From: an uncultured Desulfuromonadales bacterium
Lineage (GTDB): Bacteria > Desulfobacterota > Desulfuromonadia > Geobacterales > Pseudopelobacteraceae
Assembly (NCBI GenBank): GCA_903868145.1
Contig: CAIPTY010000060.1
Location: 43,326 to 107,325, forward strand
DNA length: 64,000 bases
Direction: 5' to 3'
Positions 43,222 through 53,562 of the stretch are shown in pieces. Every line of letters begins with the position of its first letter. Positions within the stretch are counted from its first letter, which is position 1. Both the position numbers and the translations under genes were made by a program. The notes under the pieces were generated by a model. The model saw only the letters and a list, made by a program, of their open reading frames with translations, did not search any database and had not been told where the DNA came from.

Positions 43222-43999
43222 GGGGATCTCTCCGCAGATGGGGATCAAGAAGATGGCGGGGATGGACGTTTGACAAGGCTTTCAGCAGGCTGTTTTTGAC
43301 GTGCGGAATATCTTTTTCCAGCTCTTTGAGCAAATTCTTCATCCGTTTGCGCTGCTGGTCGGCAACGCCGCACACCGGGCAGCAGCAGCAGACGACCGGC
43401 AGTGCTGCACTGCGCGAGAAGCTGATGATGTCGGCTTCGGCAACATATACCAGCGGCCTGACGACCGTGGTGATGCCGTTATCCGCAAGCATTCCGGCTG
43501 ACATGGCCTTGAGCGAGCCCACAAAAAACTGGTTGAGCAGCAGGGTCTCGATAAAGTCGTCGCGGTGATGCCCCAGAGCCAGCTTGTTGCACCCCAGTTC
43601 CTGCGCTGCTGCGTAGAGTGCGCCGCGCTTGAGCCGGGCACAGATGGAACAGTATGAAGAACCGGGTCGCCGTTTTTCCTGGATGATGGCGTAATGTTCG
43701 GTCGGCACCATCCGGTAGGTAAACCCGTTGTCACGCAGAAACCCTTCTATCACGTCTGTCCGATAGCCCGGATACCCGGAATCGATATTAACCGCAACCA
43801 GCTCAAAAGAAACCGGCGCCCTCCGCCTCAGATCCTCCAGCAGCATCAGCAACGTATAGGAATCCTTGCCCCCCGATACCGCCACACAGATGCGGTCACC
43901 ATCCGCGATCAGAGCGAAATCGGCTATCGCCCTGCCGACCAGATGGCGTAGCTTTCTGAAAAGCGGCCTGGTCCGTAGCGTTTCTATCAAATACGACAC
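43211..43999 (-). CDS. ttcA: tRNA 2-thiocytidine biosynthesis protein TtcA-type
   Basis: ATP-pyrophosphatase-fold enzyme that thiolates C32 of some tRNAs using a 4Fe-4S cluster. The 262-aa protein has the PP-loop VAVSGGKDSYTLLMLLEDLR, the CSICARLKRGALY cysteine pair, and ALGHHRDDFIETLLLNQFF. The third cysteine region reads CCCCPVCG rather than the usual PCNLCG, so it may be a TtcA-family paralogue. It lies 4 bases after the metX stop on the same strand. Confidence 0.82.
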   Translation of the reverse strand: MSYLIETLRTRPLFRKLRHLVGRAIADFALIADGDRICVAVSGGKDSYTLLMLLEDLRRRAPVSFELVAVNIDSGYPGYRTDVIEGFLRDNGFTYRMVPTEHYAIIQEKRRPGSSYCSICARLKRGALYAAAQELGCNKLALGHHRDDFIETLLLNQFFVGSLKAMSAGMLADNGITTVVRPLVYVAEADIISFSRSAALPVVCCCCPVCGVADQQRKRMKNLLKELEKDIPHVKNSLLKALSNVHPRHLLDPHLRRDPRET

Positions 44000-44003
44000 G
44001 CCA

Positions 44004-45107
44004 TCAGCTCTCTACGGCAGAAATAAAGGCCTGAACCATCGGCGTAAAGGTCTCATGTTCCAGTAAAAAGGCATCGTGACCGTAAGCCGACTCGATCAAA
44101 TGGTACTCGACCGGCTTCCCCATCTCCTTCAGGCACGTTACCATCTCCTCCGTCTGATACGGCGGATAGAGCCAATCGGAACTGAAGGCAAAGAACTGGA
44201 GCGGTGCCGTGACCGTGGCAAAAGCTTCTGCCATGGATTCGCAGCCCCAGGCGACATCGTACAGATCCAGTGCCTTGGCCAGATAGAGGAACGAGTTTGC
44301 GTCAAAGCGATCCACGAAACTGTAGCCGTTATAGTTCAGGTAGCGTTCCACCTCGAACTGCCCGAAGAAGTCAAATTGACCATCTTTGGCGGAAAATCGG
44401 CGCCCGAACTTGGCATTCATGGACTCATCCGACAGAAAGGTGATGTGGCCGATACCACGCGCCAGGGCCAGACCGTCCTTCGGATTGTGCTTGTATTCGC
44501 CCTTGCGCCAGGTGGGATCATTGAAGATCGCCCAGCGTGCCACGGCATTGAGGGCAATGGCCTGGGGCGAGGGGCGTGGTGTTGTAGCCAGTATGATTGC
44601 CGATGCAACCGAATCGGGGTACTGGGTGGCCCACTCAAGTGCCTGCATCCCCCCCATGCTGCCTCCCATAACGCAGAGCAGTCGAGCTATCCCGAGTGAG
44701 TCCGTCAATAACTTCTGCGCCCGAACCATATCCCGCACCGTGATAACAGGAAATGTCAGGTTATAGCGCTTGCCGGTTTTGGGATTGATGGAGGCCGGGC
44801 CGGTCGAACCGAAGCAGGAACCGATAACATTTGAACAGATGACGAAGTAGCGCTCCGTATCCAGAAGCTTGCCGGGACCGACGACGGCATCCCACCAGCC
44901 CGGTTTGGGATCGGTGCTGCTGAGCTTGCCTGCCAGGTGGGCACCGCCGGTCCATGCATGTTCCACAAGTATGGCGTTGGAGGCATTGCTGTTGAGTGTT
45001 CCGTAGGTTTCGTAGACAAGAGTGATTGGTGCGAGGAAGCGCCCGCTGTCAAGTCGGACGCCTGAGTCAAAGGTTCTGGATTGTTCGGTCACGATACCGA
45101 CAGACAT
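44004..45107 (-). CDS. metX: Homoserine O-acetyltransferase
   Basis: Acetylates homoserine for methionine synthesis via direct sulfhydrylation. The 367-aa alpha/beta hydrolase has the nucleophile Ser in [15 protein letters not shown], the [20 protein letters not shown] stretch, and the catalytic Asp/His near the C-terminus ([12 protein letters not shown]). ATG 45107 ([10 protein letters not shown]) is right after the T tract of the SAM-riboswitch terminator; the longer open frame upstream is riboswitch sequence. The terminator's 3' arm GAAGGG is the only ribosome site candidate. Confidence 0.95.
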   Translation of the reverse strand: MSVGIVTEQSRTFDSGVRLDSGRFLAPITLVYETYGTLNSNASNAILVEHAWTGGAHLAGKLSSTDPKPGWWDAVVGPGKLLDTERYFVICSNVIGSCFGSTGPASINPKTGKRYNLTFPVITVRDMVRAQKLLTDSLGIARLLCVMGGSMGGMQALEWATQYPDSVASAIILATTPRPSPQAIALNAVARWAIFNDPTWRKGEYKHNPKDGLALARGIGHITFLSDESMNAKFGRRFSAKDGQFDFFGQFEVERYLNYNGYSFVDRFDANSFLYLAKALDLYDVAWGCESMAEAFATVTAPLQFFAFSSDWLYPPYQTEEMVTCLKEMGKPVEYHLIESAYGHDAFLLEHETFTPMVQAFISAVES

Positions 45108-45138
45108 AAAAAAACCCTTCGCACATAATGAGAAGGGG
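45108..45138 (-). terminator. SAM-riboswitch expression platform (terminator abutting the metX start)
   Basis: On the minus strand CCCTTC and GAAGGG form a stem followed by seven Ts that end directly at the metX ATG. The 3' arm would also serve as the Shine-Dalgarno sequence. Confidence 0.8.
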
Positions 45139-45157
45139 CTGAAACCGTGTTCACAGC

Positions 45158-45268
45158 GCACCCCCCATCTTTGCCTTTCGGCAGGAATTAGCACCTGACG
45201 CCTGATGGCCGGTTGCTGTGGTTTCGCAGGGCCTTTCCCTCCACCACTCTCGATAAGCAGGATTATGG
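45158..45268 (-). ncRNA. SAM-I riboswitch (S box) aptamer upstream of metX
   Basis: Read on the minus strand: CTTATCGAGAGTGGTGGAGG, then AAAGGCCCTGCGAAACCACA, GCAACC, GGTGCTAATTCCTGCC, and a closing GATGGGG. These are the conserved S-box segments in the correct order. SAM binding should end transcription at the following hairpin. Confidence 0.93.
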
Positions 45269-45431
45269 GGCGAGCATACGAAAGAATATTCCGGTTGTCA
45301 ATCAAATATGCCGTCATAACACCTGCTTTCGTTCTGACGGTCACCCCATCAAATTATCTGGAAAACCCCGTGCTCATCTGATATATTCCGCACCGGACAG
45401 ATGCTTGAAACATCATCTGCAAGGAGGCCCC

Positions 45432-46427
45432 ATGAAAAGTCTGCTTCTGGTTTGCACGCTGATTCTCGCCGCTCTCACGGGCTGTTCTCAAAACCACTTC
45501 AACGTTCCCACCGAGAACTTTGCCAGCAAGGTCAAGTCCCTTGGTGTTGCGCCGATTATCGTTGACAGGGGTTCCGACATCAGGCACCCCAAAAAAGAGC
45601 AGCTTGTTGCACTTGTTACGGAAACCAACCGCAGAAATGAGCAGCAGTTTGTTCGCAAGCTCAAGTCCACCGGAAATTTTTATACGGTGGTTTTCCTGGA
45701 TGGCGACTCCGAGAGCCTGTTTGACAGACTCTTTTTCCGCCGCGAAACCCGCGATGATGCAACAATCCAGTACAACAAGTATTTCTGGAAGAACGATGAA
45801 CTGAAAAACTATATCCAGAAGAACAATCTGGATGCTGTCATGCTGGTTGTAATCGGCGGTCTGACAAAAAGAGACAAAGTAACCTCGGTTGCCCAGATGA
45901 AGTCAATGACCAGCGACTACAATCATCTGATCCTGACGGCACAGATTCTTGATGTTAACGGCACTATTTTGTGGGAATACCCGAATTTCCGCCAGCGTAT
46001 CCTGAGCTATGAGCCGATCATCAACCTGGAATATCCTGATTTCAGCGAGGCGGAGGCCAACCTTTCTCCCAGTGCAAACGTTAAGTTCAGGACCATCGAG
46101 GGGATTCGCCGCATACTCGAACAGAAACGCAAGGATATGCTGTTGCGGGAAACACGGGAAAGTGACGCTTACGGGAAACAGTTTGAAGAAATACTGTCAC
46201 TGCTCAAGTACGATCCTGAAAAGGAGAAGGCCCCCCCCCAGAAATCTGCGGAAATGCCCCGTTCCCCGATCATGCCGGAGCAGCCGGTCAGGGGGTCTGA
46301 CGTAAGGCCGGCGGTCGACTATCAGCCCCCAGCGCCACCGAAACCACCCGCACCGCCCGCCACGGATACACCGGCGAAACTCCCGCCTTCAGATGAAGTC
46401 GTTCCGGCCAGAGGCAGTACGCTCTGA
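45432..46427 (+). CDS. Lipoprotein of unknown function
   Basis: 331 aa, start at ATG 45432 after CAAGGAGGCCCC; the frame is open upstream through the divergent riboswitch region and that part is rejected. The N-terminus is a lipoprotein signal with lipobox LTGC. The globular part (about 30-260) is rich in charged and aromatic residues (for example NYIQKNNLDAVMLVVIGG), which fits a periplasmic carrier or stress protein, and the last 60 residues are a proline-rich tail (PPAPPKPPAPPATD). No family recognised. It is a single gene with its own strong terminator. Confidence 0.7.
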   Translation: MKSLLLVCTLILAALTGCSQNHFNVPTENFASKVKSLGVAPIIVDRGSDIRHPKKEQLVALVTETNRRNEQQFVRKLKSTGNFYTVVFLDGDSESLFDRLFFRRETRDDATIQYNKYFWKNDELKNYIQKNNLDAVMLVVIGGLTKRDKVTSVAQMKSMTSDYNHLILTAQILDVNGTILWEYPNFRQRILSYEPIINLEYPDFSEAEANLSPSANVKFRTIEGIRRILEQKRKDMLLRETRESDAYGKQFEEILSLLKYDPEKEKAPPQKSAEMPRSPIMPEQPVRGSDVRPAVDYQPPAPPKPPAPPATDTPAKLPPSDEVVPARGSTL

Positions 46428-46437
46428 GAAAAGCTGG

Positions 46438-46482
46438 AAAGAGAAAAGCCCTTCCGGTGCTCCTGGAAGGGCTTTTCTCTTT
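46438..46482. terminator. Bidirectional terminator
   Basis: Perfect 18-bp stem (46438-46455 with 46465-46482) around a nine-base loop, with A-rich and T-rich ends on both sides. It ends the lipoprotein gene and probably the minus-strand argB transcript. Confidence 0.9.
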
Positions 46483-46496
46483 ATAAGTTCATCTTT

Positions 46497-46619
46497 TCAG
46501 CGTGGTGCAGCAGCGCTACAAAGCCAGACCACGTCGGCACTCCCAAGGCTGACGGCAAACTCCCCTCCGGTTGAAATCAGCGTCAAAATGGCAACACCAC
46601 ATAACAGCAACTGCCTCAT
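46497..46619 (-). CDS. Possible 40-aa hydrophobic peptide downstream of argB
   Basis: ATG 46619 opens a short frame MRQLLLCGVAILTLISTGGE with a signal-like start, ending before the terminator. There is no clear ribosome site. It could be chance; kept as a candidate because it fits exactly between argB and the terminator. Confidence 0.2.
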   Translation of the reverse strand: MRQLLLCGVAILTLISTGGEFAVSLGSADVVWLCSAAAPR

Positions 46620-46655
46620 CTGACGATGATAAAGTGTGCAGGTGGAACAGGGTGG

Positions 46656-47534
46656 TTATTTCGTTATCTCTGTTCCGATGCCAACATCGGTAAAAATTTC
46701 CAGCAGCACGGCGTGGGGTACCCGCCCATCGATGATGTGCGCCTTTTTGACGCCCTCATTGAGGGCATCGGCACAGCAGACCACCTTGGGGATCATACCG
46801 CCGGTGATGCACTCTTCTGCGATCAGACGGTGCATGTCCGAGACAGCGATACTGGGCAGCAGATGTTTTTCGCTGTCCAGCACTCCCGGCGTGTCCGTCA
46901 AGAGGATCAGCTTCTGGGCATTCAGCGCCGCTGCCACCCTGCCCGCCACCAGATCTGCGTTGATATTGTAGCTCTCACCCTGTGGCCCCACGCCCACCGG
47001 AGCGATGACCGGTATATATTTTCCGTTTTCCAGTGTCTTGATCAGATCGGTGTTGACCTTGACCACATCACCGACGTAGCCGATGTCTACCCGGTCAAGT
47101 GTTCCGTCTTCAAGTCTGATCTCCTGCAGGAGCTTCTTTGACAGCAGCAGGGTGCCGTCCTTGCCGGAAAGACCGACAGCCCTTCCGCCATGGAGGTTAA
47201 GATAGCCGACCACCTCTTTGTTGACCTGACCGACCAGTACCATTTCCACAACTGACATGGTCTCGGCGTCGGTCACACGCATGCCCCGCACAAACTCGGA
47301 CTCAATGCCGAAGCGCTTGAGGGTCTCGTTGATCTGGGGACCGCCGCCGTGAACGATGACCGTATTGATGCCCAGCGATTTGAGCATGACCACATCCAGG
47401 GCGAACGACTCCTTTACTTTCTCATCCGACATGGCGTGCCCGCCGTACTTGATCACGAAGGTCGTTCCGGCAAAACGCCGGATGTAGGGCAGCGCCTCAA
47501 TCAGCGTCGTGGCTTTTCCAATCAGATGTTCCAT
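46656..47534 (-). CDS. argB: Acetylglutamate kinase
   Basis: Phosphorylates N-acetylglutamate in arginine synthesis. The 292-aa protein has the amino-acid-kinase motifs [30 protein letters not shown], and [20 protein letters not shown] for ATP binding, with the C-terminal [19 protein letters not shown] 47534 (MEHLIGKA) after GGATGGG fits the family start. The N-terminal helix ([14 protein letters not shown]) is of the arginine-sensitive hexameric type. Confidence 0.94.
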   Translation of the reverse strand: MEHLIGKATTLIEALPYIRRFAGTTFVIKYGGHAMSDEKVKESFALDVVMLKSLGINTVIVHGGGPQINETLKRFGIESEFVRGMRVTDAETMSVVEMVLVGQVNKEVVGYLNLHGGRAVGLSGKDGTLLLSKKLLQEIRLEDGTLDRVDIGYVGDVVKVNTDLIKTLENGKYIPVIAPVGVGPQGESYNINADLVAGRVAAALNAQKLILLTDTPGVLDSEKHLLPSIAVSDMHRLIAEECITGGMIPKVVCCADALNEGVKKAHIIDGRVPHAVLLEIFTDVGIGTEITK

Positions 47535-47578
47535 GGTGTGCCCATCCTTTGAATGAAAAACTGTACGCATGGGTTCTG

Positions 47579-50212
47579 TCAGGCTCCCAGTATCCGAGCC
47601 GCAAGGGCGAGGGCCTCGCCGAGCTTTTCAGGATAGCTGCCCCCGGCCTGCGCCAGTTCGGGCTTTCCGCCACCGCTGCCGCCGATAACCGGCGCGAGTT
47701 TTCTGATCAGATCTCCCGCCTTGACGGTGCTGCTTAACTCTTTACTGACGGCCACCAGCAGGTTTGCCTTCCCGCCGATATCCGCGCCCAGGACAACGAC
47801 ACCTTCACCGAGACGATCCTTAAGCGTGTCCGACAGATCGCGCAACCCCTTGATATCCTCGACTGTAACCTGTGCGGCCAGGAGTTTTATACCGTTGACC
47901 GCCACCGCCTTTTCCAGCAAATCACCGGATGCTGCCGCATTCAATCTCCCCTGGAGGGTTTCTATCTCCCGATGCAACTCTCTCTGTCGTATCAGCAGCT
48001 TCTCCAGGCGGTCAAGCGGATTGCCCCCCTCAGCCTTCAGCAGGATGGCCACAGCCCGCTGTTCGTCTTCAATCTGCTGCACGGCTGCAAGGGCACCTGT
48101 GCCGGTAAACGCCTCGATACGCCGCACACCGGCGGCAATACCCGCTTCACCGGCTATCTTGAACAGGCCGATGTCACCTGCGGCACGCACATGCGTCCCA
48201 CCACACAACTCCATACTGACATCGCCGACCCGCACCACCCGCACCGTATCTCCGTATTTTTCGTCAAACAGAGCCGTAGCCCCGGCCTCCACAGCCTCAC
48301 TGACCGGCATCTCTTGCGTGGAGACCTGATCGTTATCCATGATGAACCCGTTGACCAGCGCCTCAACCCGGCGGATTTCATCGGCAGTCATGGCTGAAAA
48401 ATGGGTGAAGTCGAAGCGGAGACGATCCGCCGTCACCTGTGAACCGGCCTGTTTGACATGCTCGCCCAGAACCTGCCGCAGGGCGCTCTGCAACAGGTGT
48501 GTTGCCGTATGGTTACGGGCTACAGCCCGCCGAAGCGATGATGTAACGGTCAGGTTCACCGCGTCACCGACCCGTATCGCCCCTTCCCTGACATGACAAT
48601 GGTGAACAGTCAGATCAGTGAAGGGGCGGCTGGTCTCTGCGACCTCAAGATGAGCGCTGCCGGAGGAAATGATGCCACCGTCTCCGGCCTGACCACCCGA
48701 CTCTCCATAGAAAGGGGTCGTTTCAACGATCACATCAACCCGGTCACCAGCCGCTGCAGACATTGCTTCAGCCCCGTCGCGCACCAGCGCCAGTACGGGA
48801 GAGTAGACCGTCAGGGCATCATATCCCACAAAATCCGAACGCACGCCACGGTTATGGATCGTCTTGTGAATCTCCGCAATGCCAGTTCCGCCCGATCCCT
48901 TCCAATGCTCGCGCCCCAACTCCCGCTGTTTCTCCATGCAGGCTTCAAAACCGGTTTCATCAACAGTGAATCCTTCCGATTCCACGATGTCGGCTGTCAG
49001 ATCCACCGGAAAACCGAAGGTGTCGTACAACTTGAAGAGTACTTCACCGGGAATGACTGTTTTTCCACCGGCGCGCAGGGACGCCACTTCATCATTGAGT
49101 ATCCCGAGACCCCGATCCAGTGTTTCGGCAAAGCGTTCTTCCTCGGCCAGAACAACCTTCCTGATGTAGCCCTCCCGCTCGGCAAGTTCCGGATACGCGT
49201 CACCCATCATCTCGCGCACCGCTTCCACCATCCTGCAGAGCAGCGGCTCGCCAACTCCCAGCATTTTGGCATGACGGGCGGCACGGCGCATGATGCGGCG
49301 CAGGACATAACCGCGACCCTCGTTGCTGGGCAGAGCCCCGTCGCAGATCAGGAAGGTTACGGCACGGCAGTGATCGGCGATGACCCGCATGGAGACGCTG
49401 TCTTTTTCATTGTCCCCATATTTTTTCCCGCTATGGCGTTCAATATGGCGAATAATCCCCTGCAGCAGATCGGTGTCGTAATTGGAGCTTACCCCCTGCA
49501 TAACCGTTGTTATTCGCTCCAGCCCCATGCCGGTATCAACAGCCGGCTTGGGAAGGGGCGTCAGGGCTCCATCGGCGGAGCGGTTGAACTGCATGAAGAC
49601 ATTGTTCCATATCTCCATGTAGCGGTCACAGTCACAGCCGACGGCGCAGTCGGCTGAACCGCACCCCGTTCCGGCTCCATTGTCCCAGAATATCTCGGTA
49701 CAGGGGCCGCAGGGGCCGGTATCACCCATGGACCAGAAGTTGTCCTTCTCGCCGAAACGGTAGATCCGGTCACGGGGAACCCCTTCCTGCAGGTGCCAGA
49801 TGTCGGCGGCCTCATCGTCATCGGTATAGACCGTTACGTACAAACGGCCCGTGTCAAGTTTCAGATCAACGGTGAGAAACTCCCAGGCGTACGCGATCGC
49901 TTCCTTTTTAAAATAATCGCCAAAGGAGAAGTTGCCCAGCATCTCGAAAAAGGTGTGATGCCGCGCCGTGCGGCCGACATTCTCCAGATCGTTATGCTTC
50001 CCCCCCGCCCGGACACATTTCTGTGAACTTGCCGCACGGTAGTAGCCCCTGTCCTCCAGGCCAAGAAAACAGTCTTTGAACTGGTTCATCCCGGCGTTGG
50101 CGAACATCAGGGTCGGGTCGTTCTTGGGAATGATCCCGGAACTGGCGACTACCGTGTGCCCACGCTCTTCGAAGTATTTCAGAAACCGTGCCCGAATCTC
50201 TCTGCCTTTCAT
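47579..50212 (-). CDS. alaS: Alanine-tRNA ligase
   Basis: Charges tRNA-Ala and edits mischarged Ser/Gly. The 877-aa protein has the catalytic core ([13 protein letters not shown] ... [15 protein letters not shown]), the editing-domain zinc-type residues ([12 protein letters not shown] ... [12 protein letters not shown]) and the C-terminal C-Ala domain ending in [18 protein letters not shown] 50212 is preceded by GAGGGCAGCG; four codons upstream a TTG also opens the frame. recX is 24 bases upstream on the same strand. Confidence 0.97.
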   Translation of the reverse strand: MKGREIRARFLKYFEERGHTVVASSGIIPKNDPTLMFANAGMNQFKDCFLGLEDRGYYRAASSQKCVRAGGKHNDLENVGRTARHHTFFEMLGNFSFGDYFKKEAIAYAWEFLTVDLKLDTGRLYVTVYTDDDEAADIWHLQEGVPRDRIYRFGEKDNFWSMGDTGPCGPCTEIFWDNGAGTGCGSADCAVGCDCDRYMEIWNNVFMQFNRSADGALTPLPKPAVDTGMGLERITTVMQGVSSNYDTDLLQGIIRHIERHSGKKYGDNEKDSVSMRVIADHCRAVTFLICDGALPSNEGRGYVLRRIMRRAARHAKMLGVGEPLLCRMVEAVREMMGDAYPELAEREGYIRKVVLAEEERFAETLDRGLGILNDEVASLRAGGKTVIPGEVLFKLYDTFGFPVDLTADIVESEGFTVDETGFEACMEKQRELGREHWKGSGGTGIAEIHKTIHNRGVRSDFVGYDALTVYSPVLALVRDGAEAMSAAAGDRVDVIVETTPFYGESGGQAGDGGIISSGSAHLEVAETSRPFTDLTVHHCHVREGAIRVGDAVNLTVTSSLRRAVARNHTATHLLQSALRQVLGEHVKQAGSQVTADRLRFDFTHFSAMTADEIRRVEALVNGFIMDNDQVSTQEMPVSEAVEAGATALFDEKYGDTVRVVRVGDVSMELCGGTHVRAAGDIGLFKIAGEAGIAAGVRRIEAFTGTGALAAVQQIEDEQRAVAILLKAEGGNPLDRLEKLLIRQRELHREIETLQGRLNAAASGDLLEKAVAVNGIKLLAAQVTVEDIKGLRDLSDTLKDRLGEGVVVLGADIGGKANLLVAVSKELSSTVKAGDLIRKLAPVIGGSGGGKPELAQAGGSYPEKLGEALALAARILGA

Positions 50213-50236
50213 CGCTGCCCTCAATAAACTGGATTC

Positions 50237-50725
50237 TTATTCCTGTACGGCTATCCGCATTGTTCGCATGATTGCAGAAAAGCCGAATCCCCGACGCTGG
50301 AGAAACCCCGTTACACGCCGTTTTTCCTTATCGTTTGCGGTTGAAAATGAAAAAGCGCTGAAGCGCCGTTCCAATATCAGGCGGATCTCCTCCGCCTCAT
50401 CATGATCTTCCAGAACACGACCGAGCACCTCGGAAACGATCTCCTGGGGGATGCCACGGCGTCTCATCTCCTGACGCAGCCGCTGGCCGAAGTAACGGGC
50501 AGATGCCAGAGCCGATTCGGCAAAACGCTCGGCGAAACGGCGGTCATTGACCCACCCCTCCGAGATCAGACGACCCACAGCCGCCTCGATATGGGCATCC
50601 TCATATTCCCTGGCGCGAAGTTTTTCCCGTAGCCGGGCCTCGGTATAGTCACGCGCAGTCAACAGCCGCAGGGCATACAGATACACCTGCTGCGGCGACG
50701 ATGGTTCAGTATTTTTCGATTTCAA
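50237..50725 (-). CDS. recX: Regulatory protein RecX
   Basis: Modulator of RecA filaments. The tandem three-helix repeats are visible: YLYALRLLTARDYTEARLRE, then EAAVGRLISEGWVNDRRFAE, and later LEDHDEAEEIRLILERRF. About 162 aa from TTG 50725, which overlaps the pilT end; the frame is open to ATG 50857 but would then overlap pilT by 150 bases, which I consider unlikely. Start is therefore uncertain. It is in the recA-pilT-recX-alaS block, so recA and recX are near one another with pilT between. Confidence 0.8.
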   Translation of the reverse strand: MKSKNTEPSSPQQVYLYALRLLTARDYTEARLREKLRAREYEDAHIEAAVGRLISEGWVNDRRFAERFAESALASARYFGQRLRQEMRRRGIPQEIVSEVLGRVLEDHDEAEEIRLILERRFSAFSFSTANDKEKRRVTGFLQRRGFGFSAIMRTMRIAVQE

Positions 50726-51860
50726 GCGGTTCCGGCTCCGCGGCGGGATCGTCCTTGTTCTCGAAACCCTCCCAGGATGCGTCAGACGTACCGGAAATGC
50801 CGGAGACCTTGAGTGCGAAGTCATCCGGATTGGAACTCTGTCGCAGTGCCTCTTCATACGAAATCAGTTTGGCCGTGAACAGTTTCATCAGGGACTGGTC
50901 AAAGGTCTGCATGCCGTAGCTGACAAAACCCTGCGCAATTGCATCATTCAACTGTTTGGTCTTTTCGCTGTCATCGATACACTCGCGCACACGCGCCGTG
51001 CCGAGCATGACCTCGACAGCCGGGACGCGCCCCTTGCCATCCGCCTTCGGCACCAGCCTCTGGGAGATGACCCCCTTGATGACACTGGCAAGCTGGATGC
51101 GCACCTGGCGCTGGTGATAGGGGGGAAATACGCCGATAATCCGGTTGATGGTCTCGGCAGCATCCATGGTGTGCAGGGTTGACATAACTAGATGTCCCGT
51201 CTCGGCTGCGGTCATGGCAGTTTCGATGGTTTCATAGTCGCGCATCTCTCCGACAAGAATAACGTCCGGATCCTGACGCAGAGCGCCTTTAAGAGCCGAG
51301 GCAAATGATGGGGTGTCCGAACCCACCTCGCGCTGGCTGATGATGCTCTTGTTGTCACGGTGCAGGTATTCGACCGGGTCTTCGATGGTTATGATGTTGC
51401 AGGTACGGGTCTGGTTGATAAAATCGATCATTGCCGCCAGAGTCGAGGACTTTCCGGAACCGGTAGTGCCGGTCACCAGAATAAGTCCGCGTTCCTCCTG
51501 ACAGATCTTCTGCAGAATCGGCGGGAGGTTAAGACCTTCCAGCGAGGGAATGGCAATTGAAATTGCCCGGAAAACCAATGCAGTGGTGCCTCGCTGGCGA
51601 TAGACGCTGACCCTGAAGCGTCCCAGTCCGGGAACGGCGTATGCCAGATCGACCTCGGAGTTCTCCTCGAAGATCCGTTTCTGCCGGTCATTCATCATGT
51701 TCTGGCTCATCTGCCCGACAAACTCCGGGGAGAGCCGCTGGGCATTGGGGATCGGATGCAGCCTGCCATCAATACGGACAATGGGCGGCAAACCGGTCTT
51801 GATATGAATATCGGAACCCTTGGCCTTGACGGCTATCGCCAGAATTTCGTTCAGTTCCAT
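50706..51860 (-). CDS. pilT: Type IV pilus retraction ATPase PilT
   Basis: Hexameric ATPase that depolymerises type IV pili for twitching and DNA uptake. The 384-aa protein has an N-terminal PAS-like half, Walker A VTGTTGSGKSSTLAAM, the Asp box (IITIEDPVEYLH), Walker B (DPDVILVGEMRD) and the His box (TGHLVMSTLHTMDA). The AIRNLIRE-type C-terminal helix usual in PilT appears changed (ISYEEALRQSSNPDDF is retained). It lies between recA and recX. Confidence 0.94.
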   Translation of the reverse strand: MELNEILAIAVKAKGSDIHIKTGLPPIVRIDGRLHPIPNAQRLSPEFVGQMSQNMMNDRQKRIFEENSEVDLAYAVPGLGRFRVSVYRQRGTTALVFRAISIAIPSLEGLNLPPILQKICQEERGLILVTGTTGSGKSSTLAAMIDFINQTRTCNIITIEDPVEYLHRDNKSIISQREVGSDTPSFASALKGALRQDPDVILVGEMRDYETIETAMTAAETGHLVMSTLHTMDAAETINRIIGVFPPYHQRQVRIQLASVIKGVISQRLVPKADGKGRVPAVEVMLGTARVRECIDDSEKTKQLNDAIAQGFVSYGMQTFDQSLMKLFTAKLISYEEALRQSSNPDDFALKVSGISGTSDASWEGFENKDDPAAEPEPLEIEKY

Positions 51861-51872
51861 GATATCCTCCGA

Positions 51873-52877
51873 TTACTTTTTGGGGGCCAGCGGCGCCTTG
51901 AGCAGATCCATGAGTTTGGTTTCAATCTCTGCCAGGGTTTCGGGATGTTCGGACAGCCAGGTACGGGAATTTTCGCGCCCCTGACCGATCCGCTCCTTAC
52001 CGTAGGAGAACCAGGCGCCGCTCTTGTCAACGATTCCCCGGTCAACAGCCAGATCCAGAACATCGCCGGTGCGGGAGATGCCTTCACCGTAGAGGATATC
52101 GAACTCGACCTCTTTGAACGGAGGGGCCACCTTGTTCTTGACCACCTTGACCCTGGTGCGGGAACCGATCACGGCATCACCCTGCTTGAGGGTGGCGATT
52201 TTGCGGATGTCCATGCGTACCGAGGCGTAGAATTTAAGGGCGTTTCCGCCGGTTGTAGTCTCGGGGTTGCCGAACATGACGCCGATCTTCATCCGTATCT
52301 GGTTGATAAAGATCACACAGCAGTTGGATTTGCTGATGATGCCGGTCAGTTTGCGCAGCGCCTGGGACATCAAGCGGGCCTGCAACCCCATATGGGAGTC
52401 CCCCATGTCGCCCTCAATCTCGGCTTTGGGCACCAGGGCGGCTACCGAGTCGATCACCAGCACATCAATTGCGCCGCTGCGCACCAGGGTTTCGGCGATT
52501 TCAAGCGCCTGTTCTCCCGTATCCGGCTGGGATACCAGCAGGTCGTCGGTCTTGACTCCCAACTTGCGGGCATAACCGATATCCAGGGCATGCTCGGCAT
52601 CAACAAATGCTGCGATACCCCCCGTCTTCATGGCTTCGGCGACTATGTGCAGAGCAAGCGTGGTCTTGCCGGATGATTCCGGGCCATAGATTTCAACGAT
52701 CCTGCCACGGGGCACACCGCCGACTCCGAGAGCCATATCGAGCGAGATGGAACCGGTGGAGATGGCTTCCACACCGGGCAGCGCCTCGTCATTGCCGAGG
52801 CGCATGATGGCGCCTTTGCCGAACTGTTTCTCTATCTGGCTGAGAGCCAGCTCAATCGCCTTGTTTTTGTCATTCAT
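51873..52877 (-). CDS. recA: Recombinase RecA
   Basis: DNA strand exchange and SOS co-protease. The 334-aa protein has Walker [14 protein letters not shown], the L1/L2 region ([20 protein letters not shown] and [16 protein letters not shown]) and the C-terminal acidic-poor tail. ATG 52877 follows TTGAGGAGCATATCC. The upstream gap (52878-53037, 160 bases) contains a TTGCGG-17-TATTTT promoter candidate; I could not identify a LexA box with confidence. Confidence 0.97.
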   Translation of the reverse strand: MNDKNKAIELALSQIEKQFGKGAIMRLGNDEALPGVEAISTGSISLDMALGVGGVPRGRIVEIYGPESSGKTTLALHIVAEAMKTGGIAAFVDAEHALDIGYARKLGVKTDDLLVSQPDTGEQALEIAETLVRSGAIDVLVIDSVAALVPKAEIEGDMGDSHMGLQARLMSQALRKLTGIISKSNCCVIFINQIRMKIGVMFGNPETTTGGNALKFYASVRMDIRKIATLKQGDAVIGSRTRVKVVKNKVAPPFKEVEFDILYGEGISRTGDVLDLAVDRGIVDKSGAWFSYGKERIGQGRENSRTWLSEHPETLAEIETKLMDLLKAPLAPKK

Positions 52878-53037
52878 TGGATATGCTCCTCAAGATGGGG
52901 GGTGAATGTTTTTAAAATTGAGCGGGTAAAATACCATACAACTCTTTATGCCGCAAGCTCCTAAAGGTTCTTGTCAATGACACTGCAAACGACTTGACGA
53001 CCGGGCAAGCGGCCCGCGTTCTCCGGCAACTGCAAGG

Positions 53038-53562
53038 TCAGTCGAGGACATCCGCTGTTCCAGATAGATAGCGTCTCAACCAGTCCAGCGCCGTCCAGGC
53101 CGCCATGACACGGATTTCCTCCCTATCGCCCCTGAACTGGAACCGTCTGGCCCGGCACCCATCCGGCGCGGCAAGTGCAATGTAAACGGTGCCAACCGGT
53201 TTTTCGCTGCTGCCGCCATCCGGTCCGGCAATGCCCGTTACCGCCAGCCCCAGATCGCTCCCGGACACCGACCGTATCCCACTGGCCATGGCTGAGGCAC
53301 ATTCAGAGCTGACCGCACCACAGGTGTTGAGTATCTCGTCCGCAACACCCAGCATGCGTACTTTGGCCTCGTTGCTGTATGTTACCGCGCTGCCGAGAAA
53401 ATATGCCGAGCTGCCGGGGATATCGGTGATGCGCTTGGAAATCAGCCCGCCAGTACAGGATTCGGCCAGCGAAAGCGTCAGCCCATTCTCCCGGAACAGT
53501 TTTGCAACCTCTTCATCGATACTGCCCACCTCGCTGGAAGAAACGGCATCGCGTTCAGGCAC
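53038..53562 (-). CDS. pncC: Nicotinamide-nucleotide amidohydrolase (CinA C-terminal domain)
   Basis: Deamidates NMN in pyridine-nucleotide salvage. The 174-aa protein is the stand-alone PncC domain: [20 protein letters not shown], the [17 protein letters not shown] region, and [23 protein letters not shown] 53562 lies 8 bases inside larC's stop, indicating coupling with larC. It lacks the N-terminal CinA (ADP-ribose pyrophosphatase) domain. Confidence 0.92.
   Translation of the reverse strand: MPERDAVSSSEVGSIDEEVAKLFRENGLTLSLAESCTGGLISKRITDIPGSSAYFLGSAVTYSNEAKVRMLGVADEILNTCGAVSSECASAMASGIRSVSGSDLGLAVTGIAGPDGGSSEKPVGTVYIALAAPDGCRARRFQFRGDREEIRVMAAWTALDWLRRYLSGTADVLD

Noticed and set aside
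45213..45431. Upstream extension of the lipoprotein frame
   Set aside because: It crosses the SAM riboswitch of the divergent metX; the lipobox and ribosome site fix the start at 45432.
50726..50857. Longer RecX N-terminus
   Set aside because: It would lie within pilT coding sequence and has no resemblance to RecX.
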